A stretch of DNA of 64,000 nt from Rhinolophus ferrumequinum (taxonomy: Eukaryota; Chordata; Mammalia; Chiroptera; Rhinolophidae), in contig NC_046306.1 in the NCBI RefSeq assembly GCF_004115265.2, positions 13,281,324 to 13,345,323 of the forward strand, given 5' to 3'. The notes under the pieces were generated by a model. The model did not search any database. It saw only the letters and a list, made by a program, of their open reading frames with translations, and was not told the origin of the DNA. Position numbers and translations under genes: made by a program. Positions within the stretch are counted from its first letter, which is position 1. The number at the start of each line of letters is the position of its first letter. Shown piece after piece: positions 55,535 to 64,000 of the stretch.

Positions 55535-56600
55535 AGCAGACACACTGTACTACATTCTGAGAATAGAACAGTAAGTGAACAACAGTGCTCTAGAGAGAGG
55601 GATTAGGAGATAGTAAGGGCTGGGGCAGGAGAGGGGCTGCCACTTTGGTGGGGGGGGGGTCAGAGAAGCTTCTGTGATAAGGTGACATTGGAGCTAAAAC
55701 CTGAAGAAAGGAAGGGAATGAGCCACGTGGGTATTTGGGGGAAGAGCATTCCAAGCAGGAGAAACAGCAAGGATATTTGTGGCTTGAAGCAGGCGAGGTC
55801 ACAGAAGCAGAGGCCAGGGGCAGATCATGGAGGGCCTTGGAGGCCATTTTAAAGGCTTTGACTCCTGAGGAGATAGGGAACCATTTGGAGGTGGGGTTTG
55901 GAGGGCAGGAGGGGCATGATACCAGACTTGACTCTTAAAAGAGCCCTGGCTGCTGTGTGTGGACTAGAGGAGGGAAGAAGGAGACGGGGAAGCAAGGAGG
56001 GCAGTTAGGAGGCTATTGCAGTGGTTTCTAGTGGCTTGGACACTTGGCAGTGCAGGAAAGATGTATTCTGAAATTATTTTGAAGGTAGAACTGAAGGGAT
56101 TTGCTGATGGACGTAGGGTGTGAGAGAAAGACTGACTCCAAAGGTTTTAATAAGCTGGGAGGTGGCTGGAGGAGCAGATCTGAGAGGAGAAATTGAGAGT
56201 CTGGTTTTGATCTTGTCAAGTCTGAGATGCTTATGACATATCGTGTAGAGAGGTTGACTTGGTGGTTGAGAATATGACCAAAAACCAGGAGAGAGGTACA
56301 GGCTGGAGATACAGATTTAGGAGCCATCAGTATATGGGTGTTATTTAAATTATGTGACCGAAGGGGATCACTTAGGAAGTGAATGTAGGTAAAGACTCTG
56401 TCGCTGGACCAAACTCTGGGACATTCCCAAGGTATAGAGGGCAGGAGGCTGAGGAGAAAACAGCAAACGGCTGAGCAGGAGCAGCCAGTGAGGCAGGAGC
56501 AGAACCAAGAGAGGAGTCCTAGAAGTCAAGTGAAAAAGCATTTCAAGAAGAGGGTTGTCAGTTGACAAGTACTGCAGAGGAGAGTTGAGGGGCACCCACT
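55535..56600 (-). mobile_element. Long L2 relic
   Basis: 'ggggaagagcattccaagca', 'cagatcatggagggccttgg', 'ggaggctattgcagtggttt' and 'atttgctgatggacgtaggg' are successive reverse-strand L2 segments. It is the longest L2 piece in the window, between OSER1 and JPH2. Confidence 0.75.
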
Positions 56601-57429
56601 AGGTGCAGGCACTGGGCATACAAAGATGAGTGAGTGCCAGGCAGGAAGTAGGGGTTCATAAATGGTTTTGGAATGAAGATAATCCTCGCTTCAAACAACT
56701 CCTAGTTTGGGGGAGGAGCCAGCGTGTGGGAAGGCACCTAACCCAGCCAGGCATCTTGTCTGGGGAGGGGAAGGCTTCTCAGCTGAGTCTTCAATGCTGA
56801 GGAGAAGGCAAGTGGATCTCTCTGTGCAGTGCTCTGTTCTGGATTTTCATTCCCTTCCCTCCAGGCTCCCTAGGAAGCAGTCAAGCTTTGAGAAGTTGAG
56901 AAGCAGCAGGAAGCAACTGACTGCCCCATCTCACCAAAGAACCATGGAGCAAGAAAAGACCTAGGAAAAGAAGCGAATGGGATAGATACATTTAAACACA
57001 GTTTAAAATTCATTCCAAGTTTAGTAAATTCCATTTTGTGGGAATTGGTTTTCCTAAGGAAAATCTGTTGTAATGCACATATGGCCACAAGAGGTCTCCC
57101 TTTCCCTAAAACGCACTAGTTTAAAGGGCGGGGCCAAAAGGTGGTGGCCGGTCAGAAAGCTCAACACCGGGCAGGTAAGGCCAGCAGCAAAATTGGCAAC
57201 GAATTTACTTAAAATTTTAAGAAAGCAAAATGTCCATTTAGCAATAACATAGATTATCCGTTTAAAAATGAAAAACCACAAGGTAATGTTGAGTAAACAC
57301 GTATTGGGGAGAGTAAGGAGTGCTTCAGTGTCAAGATACTTAATATTTAGGGTGTTGATTCTCTCTTCCCTCTTTGGTGACTATTTTATTAAGCATGATA
57401 GTTTAAAAAGCAACTTATCATGTGAGGAT

Positions 57430-57680
57430 AATATTAATAATAGTTAACATTGATTAGGTGTTTAGTGTGTTCTAAGCCCTTTTACAGTATCGATTCATGT
57501 AATGTTCACCTAACCCTATAAGATAAATACTGTTATCTTTAATACTAATAATCCTTTGAGGGAGGTACTTTTACAGATGAAGAATTTGTGGCTTAGAGAA
57601 TTTAACAATTGGTCCAAGGTCACACAGATTGTGAGGGGGCAGACCTGGGATTTGAATACATATCTGCCTCCACTACTATT
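57430..57680 (-). mobile_element. MIR relic
   Basis: 'attaggtgtttagtgtgttc', 'acttttacagatgaagaat' and 'ccaaggtcacacagattgt' are the reverse MIR. Confidence 0.7.
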
Positions 57681-59299
57681 TACCCTCTATAGACTATGGT
57701 AAGTAAGCAGATTCATGAATATGGAAATGTTAAGAACAGTTTCTTAATTTGAAACTATACAGTGGTTCTTAACCAGGAAAGAGAGTCAGAGTCATCTCAC
57801 AAGCTTTTAAAAAGAATGCAACTGCTCCAGCCTTCCCCCAGGACAATAGAATTCCTTAGGTTGGAGGTGGGGTGGGGGGGGTCTGGAATCCGTTGTGTTT
57901 TTCAGTTCTACAGGTGATTCTTCTGTGTATCTGCTGTTGGTAGGGAGCTGCACGGATGAACGGTGGCTAAATTTATGCAGGCGGAACAGCTCATTAGGAC
58001 ACAGCAACCACCCAGACTTAGAACAGGATTATGGTGATTTGCTCGGCATTTAACTACAAAGGGTAGTTGAACTTGGGCAACCCAAACTCCTCTGGCGTCT
58101 AGTTGAGATGCTCTTTTCTCTCCCCTTGAGAGCAGAGCTGGAAAGAAACGTGTGATTTGCCAAAGACCTGGGTGAGAAATGGCAAAAGCAGAACTCTCTG
58201 GGGGGCAGCATTGAGGTGTTCTTAGCAGTGAACTGTGAAAGCAGGCTGTCGGTCAACCGGACTGGCTGGTGAGACAAAACCCAGATGATACAGTCTTTAT
58301 CCACTGCTATTGGCTGCCTGTCAGCTTGGCAAACAGCCAGTGATAGTGAGTTCAGAGACTGGGTGTTGCTACTTGGGGGTGAAATACAGACACAGAAGAG
58401 GCTCTTTAAGGCAGAGGGCTGTAAATAAGGAAGGAACCAAGTTTAAGGACTAGGAATCAGCTGGGCGGAAGGGAGAGAACATTTTCTCTCCATTTCTGAA
58501 ATGAACGAAACTTGTGCAGTGACTTGAAGTAGCCTAAGTCATCATGGGATTTGGGTCAGATAATAAAATAGTCTAATATTCAGAAAGGTCTCCTGCCCTT
58601 TTTTTTTCTTTCTATTTTTTTTTTTTTTTTAGTGATTTCTACCCTCCCCTCTCCTATTACACACACACACACACACACACACTTCCTATTCTTGTTGGCT
58701 CCAACCTTTCCTGGAATACTCTATGCTCCTGTTAACCCTGGGTTCAACTGGAATTTTCAGTCACCAGCCCTGGCCACAGCTTCCTATCATGGAGATTTAT
58801 TTGTCCCTTTCACTGGAGTTTGGTGGGAACCTGAGTGCTGGGAACCCACCCAGCCCCTTCACTCCTGTCGCTGCCTCCCAGGCTCTTAGGACACCAGAGA
58901 GAAAGAGAACTTGGAGGGATAATTGGAAAAAAAAAAATCATGATCTTTGAGTATTTCTGCGACGAACTCATGATAACGCAACAGGAAACCCTGTGTCCCA
59001 GAGATAGAGGACAGAGTCCTCGCCCTTCAGAGGAGGTATTTACCCTTTAGAGGAGACAAAAATGGAGTGGTCGGTGCCTTTTGCACTAGGTTCTTCTCAG
59101 GATTTTCCCAGGGTTCCTGGGTGGAGGGAACGTGGGGTTGTGCTTGAGCACTGGACTCAGATTTACTCTATCGTCCAGACTCTGTTTCCAGAACCTCCCC
59201 TCTTTTCCTGAGATCCCTCCTGTGCTTTCAAACGCATATGTGAAACCAAGCTTGTTCCTTTCTCTTTAGGTCACCAGATTCCTTTTCGGGGTTGGCAAT

Positions 59300-60644
<1,345 letters not shown>

Positions 60645-61020
60645 TAGGGGCCAGACGGGTGAGGAGCACTGGTGGAGGGAGGGAGGAGCGGGGGGCCGTT
60701 GGGTGCAGAATCAGAGGGGCCAGGATGGTATTTGCTGTGTGGCTTCAGGCAAGCTGCTCTACATCTCTCAGTATCCATTTCTTTGTTAGTAAAGGTGGAG
60801 CCAATAACAGGGCTGTTGAGAAGATTGGCAGGAGTGTTTATTACAAGGCCTGCCATATAAATATCCACTCAACACACATTTAGTAAGACGTAAGTGCTAT
60901 GTTTGCATGCTAGGTATACGATCAGCTGTGGAATGTACTGTAGCTTGTCCTCTAGATGAATTGGGGTTTAGGCTCAAGTTTGCCATGAAAAGTATTTTCA
61001 AGCAATAGATCATGAAGTAT

Positions 61021-61071
61021 TCATCCATCCATCCATCCATCCATCCATCCATCCATCCATCCATCCATCCA
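61021..61071. repeat. (CATC)n microsatellite in JPH2 intron 1
   Basis: About 12 uninterrupted CATC units next to an L2-like relic. Confidence 0.95.
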
Positions 61072-61489
61072 GGCATCCTTTTGTTCAGTGCATATTTCTG
61101 TGATAAGTCTTATTTGCCAGGCATTGTAAAAGGGTTAGATATAAAGAGGAATAAGATACAGCCTATGGCATCCAAGATAGGCTTGTAGACAAACAATTAT
61201 ACACAGCTAAGTACAGAGTGCTGTGGCAGAAAAGAGAAGAATGCTTTGGGAGAGGTGACATCTGAGCTGGATCTTGATGGGAAAATTGCATTTGTGAGGA
61301 CGGGAGTGGGAGAGAGGAATGAGTAAAAAGCTCAGAAGCATGAGAGGACTCAGTGGGTTAAGGAAACAGAGAGGAATTTTCTGTGGCGAAATAGCCCCAG
61401 GAAGTGGCAGAGCAGATATCACCTCGTCCACTGGGTGTAACTTTGGACAGATCACTTATCTGGGCCTCAGTTTCCTCACCCATAAAATG

Positions 61490-61690
61490 GGGTATTTTAG
61501 AATATCAGTACTTCTCAAAATGTGGTTAGTGGACAGCCAGCATCATCTGTCTGCCAGTTAGAAATGTAAATTCAGGAGTTCCCCTTCGACTTTCTAAATC
61601 AGAGTCTCTGAGGGTCACCCCTGACATCTGTTTTAAGCTGGTCCAGCAATTGTTAATGCATGTCAACGTTTAAGAAGTATTGCTTTAAAT
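61490..61690 (+). mobile_element. MER5-like hAT relic in JPH2 intron 1
   Basis: 'tcagtacttctcaaaatgtg', 'gccagttagaaatgtaaatt' and 'gtttaagaagtattgc' show the MER5A terminal and internal phrases. Confidence 0.65.
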
Positions 61691-61945
61691 GAGGGGCTTG
61701 AAAACTATAGCTAGCAGGCCAGACTGGCTTGCTGCCTGTTTTTGTACAGCTTGTGAGCTGAGAACGGTTTTACATTTTGAAATGTTTAGGAAAAAAAAAA
61801 TTGAAAGAAGAACACTAGTTTGTAACACGTGAAAATTGTATGAAAGTCCCTACATAACATCCTTAATTTTGCCTCTTGGCCCCGCAAAGCCTGAAATATT
61901 TACTATTCAGCTCTACAGGAAAAGTTTGCTGGCTCCTGCTTTAAA
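61690..61945 (-). mobile_element. hAT-type relic in JPH2 intron 1
   Basis: 'ttgtacagcttgtgagctga', 'cgcaaagcctgaaatattta' and 'ggaaaagtttgctggctcct' are the reverse of the repeat seen at 50263. Adjacent to the MER5-like relic. Confidence 0.65.
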
Positions 61946-62739
61946 TGTTCATTCAGGTTCCTTCCAGTTCAGGATAATCCTATGAAGTCTCCCTAACGTG
62001 TCCCATGGGGAAGAGGCACTGACGCAGATAACGCAAACCTATGGCTAATTAAAAAACTACATATTTGGTATCAGAGTGCATTCGTAGTATATCATATTTG
62101 TCACTAGTCTGCCCTCTTTATGGCGGAGGGCAGGATGTGGGCAGTCTGGAGTGGGCTAGCTGGGGCAGGAAGGGGCACAGTCAGCCCAGGGTGGAAGGTT
62201 TGCTCAAGTTGTGGCGTTTGGGCATATAGAAAGCAGCCTCTGGCGCAGGATAGGCTCCTGACTAGGCTGCCAGTTGGTGGGTGTCTAGCAAAGGCTCGCC
62301 CTTAAATGTGTCTGGATGTGGATGAGGTGGTGTCTCTGGAGTTTTGGTGGGTGCAGTGGTAGCGACACAGCACTGGCTGGAATTTGGCAGCACTGAGGAC
62401 AAATTCTGGTGCCTCACTTTCTAATTTGGTGACCTTGAGCTATTCGTTGAACCTCTGCAATTCAATTCACCAGATGCTCATGCCCTACACTGTGCGAAGC
62501 ACTGGGGACAAGCAGACAGCGAGCCTCAGTTTCTCCGGCTGTAAGATGGAGATAATCCTTGAGTGCTTGGCCAGGCACCAGTGACTTATGCGAAATGGTA
62601 CACAGTACACGTGGGCCAAACTCTTCCCTCTCTCCAAACCAAGGTGTGTGTGTGTTGGGGCCTGAAGATGAGGCAAAGGGACTCACATTTCTGGGAACCT
62701 ACGGGCTGATCTCCCAATATGTCTAAAAGGGGGAAACCC

Positions 62740-63420
62740 ATTCATTCATTCATTTATTCATTCATTCATTCATTTGACCAAAGTTACGTGTCAGTTACCA
62801 TCTCACAGCAAGTTCCAGGGACCAGGGCAGTGTGCAAGCGCAGTCCTCAGGGAATTCCCTGTCTCACGAAGAAGACAGAAATAAACTGGAAAACAAACTC
62901 AATGTAATTTCCAGAAGTTTTGAGTGTTATGAAAAAAGTAGCAGGGAAGGAAGAGGGTGATGTTTTTGGGTCGGGTGTTTTGAGAAGCAGGACGGACAGG
63001 ATGAGAGAGGGAGTGAAGACTTCCTTCCGAACGTAAAAGGGATCAAATACATGGTGATGGAAAGAGAACTGACTCTGGGTGGTGAACACACAATATGACA
63101 TAGAGATGATGTATTACAGAATTGTAGACCTGAAACCTATGTAACTTTACTAACCATTGACACCCCGATAAACTTTAATTAAAAAAAAAAAAAGACTTCC
63201 TTTCAATCAGAGGGAATGGCAATTGCAAAGGCCCTGAGGCAGGACTGGGTTTGGCTTGTCTGAGGAACAGCAAGAATGCCAGCGTGACTGCAGGGAAAAG
63301 GCTGGGGTTGGCGCTGGAGTTGTGGGCATGGGCCCATCACGGAGGCTTTGCAAGGCCCCGGGTTTTATCCTAGGTGTGCCCAGGTAACCGGAAGACCTGC
63401 TGCTCTGCTTTCTAGAGGCC
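62740..63420 (-). mobile_element. L2 relic interrupted by an L1 3' end
   Basis: A CATT-rich start, then 'agttccagggaccagggcag', 'gcaaaggccctgaggcagga' and 'gaggctttgcaaggccccgg' are reverse L2 phrases. The L1 at 63027-63191 splits it. Confidence 0.7.
63027..63191 (+). mobile_element. 5'-truncated L1 3' end in JPH2 intron 1, inserted in an L2
   Basis: The sequence 'gggtggtgaacacacaatat' through 'gataaactttaatt' and an A tail is the reverse-oriented counterpart of the L1 tails at 26.7 and 33.9 kb. The 11-bp repeat AAGACTTCCTT flanks it at 63016-63026 and 63192-63202. L2 sequence continues on both sides. Confidence 0.88.
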
Positions 63421-63659
63421 CAGACTCTTCTGAATGAGACAACCCCACATCCAGGCGGCCTGGAAACCTCACAGATCCTCTCTCCCAAGCCACACATGAG
63501 GTGCAACTCTCCAAAATTAGATATGGCCACTGCTTTGGAAAATCTCTTTAATCAACCTGTCGTCAGTTCCCCGAGGGTTTGTTAAGGACCTGCCCTTTGC
63601 CCCATTCTGGGTAGCACCGAGGGGAATGTGGACAAATAAGATCCTGTGATTGGAGCAGT

Positions 63660-63900
63660 TGGGAGTTGGGCAGCCCTGGGTTATGACACCTCCTGCCCCG
63701 ACCATATTATTTAACTTCTCAGAGCCTCAGTTTCCTTATCTATAAAATGGATGTATCCTAATCTCTCCTAAGATTTCTCATGGAATAAAGAGGTACTATC
63801 ATTGCTATTATTACAATTACCTATCATTCATTCATTCAATAGATATTTACTGGGTGATTATTATGAAGCCAGCACAACCTACACTCCACTGAGTGCTGGG
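63660..63900 (+). mobile_element. MIR-like relic
   Basis: 'agagcctcagtttccttatc' and 'tataaaatggatgtatccta' are MIR phrases. The 'ttcattcaatagatatttac' that follows is a typical MIR/L2 tail. Confidence 0.6.
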
Positions 63901-64000
63901 GGTAGGGGGAGAGTATGGACATGAACAGAATGGAAAAGGTCCCTGCTTTCCAGAGAATCTAACACAAAATTGTACTAATAGTGTGTTGGGTGCCAGGCAG

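Noticed and set aside
61021-61071. Direct repeats considered as a CRISPR-like array
   Set aside because: It is a plain CATC tetranucleotide microsatellite in a mammalian intron, with no spacers.

Overview
This is vertebrate, and specifically mammalian, nuclear DNA: split genes with GT-AG introns, CpG-island promoters, and a dense background of MIR, L2, L1 and hAT relics. The tRNA-derived SINE with a 'ggccggcc...tggctcag...ggttcgattcc' head and a '...ttccccaataaa' tail, the L1 3' ends, and the foldback DNA transposon starting 'ccgtgtttccccgaaaataagacc' point to a bat. The SINE looks like the type I associate with horseshoe and leaf-nosed bats. The species assignment is inference from memory, not a search.

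Three host genes are present. In human the same three lie side by side on 20q13.12 (JPH2-OSER1-GDAP1L1), so the window reads that block in the opposite direction. (1) GDAP1L1, minus strand, is complete: six coding exons between 24779 and 5980 joining to 367 codons, with a CpG-rich promoter at about 24.1-25.05 kb and a probable poly(A) signal at 4919-4924. (2) OSER1, plus strand, is complete: a non-coding exon 1 ending at 41468 in a CpG island, coding from 45006 to 52129 in three exons, 291 aa. (3) JPH2, plus strand, is partial: only the first coding exon, 60234-60612, with five MORN motifs; intron 1 runs off the window.

Layout: 1-4.9 kb is intergenic, with the edge of a foldback transposon, MIRs and a SINE with intact target duplications. 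4.9-25 kb is GDAP1L1, whose introns are full of L2 and MIR relics, a foldback transposon inserted in an L2, and a long-form SINE. 25-40.85 kb is intergenic, with L1 3' ends, hAT relics and a third foldback element. 40.85-52.7 kb is OSER1 and its island; intron 3 holds an old L1 with two SINEs inserted. 52.7-59.3 kb is intergenic, with a hAT relic, a probable solo LTR and a long L2. 59.3-64 kb is JPH2 exon 1 and the start of intron 1.

The three genes do not form a pathway. GDAP1L1 is a GST-fold, mitochondria-associated neuronal protein, OSER1 is a stress-responsive nuclear protein, and JPH2 tethers plasma membrane to sarcoplasmic reticulum in muscle. I found no new multi-gene system. The most useful new observations are regulatory: an RE1/NRSF-like site in GDAP1L1 intron 1, a divergent splice donor opposite OSER1, and paired NRF1-like sites. 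The best transposon observation is a foldback element whose empty target site can be read directly from the flanking L2.
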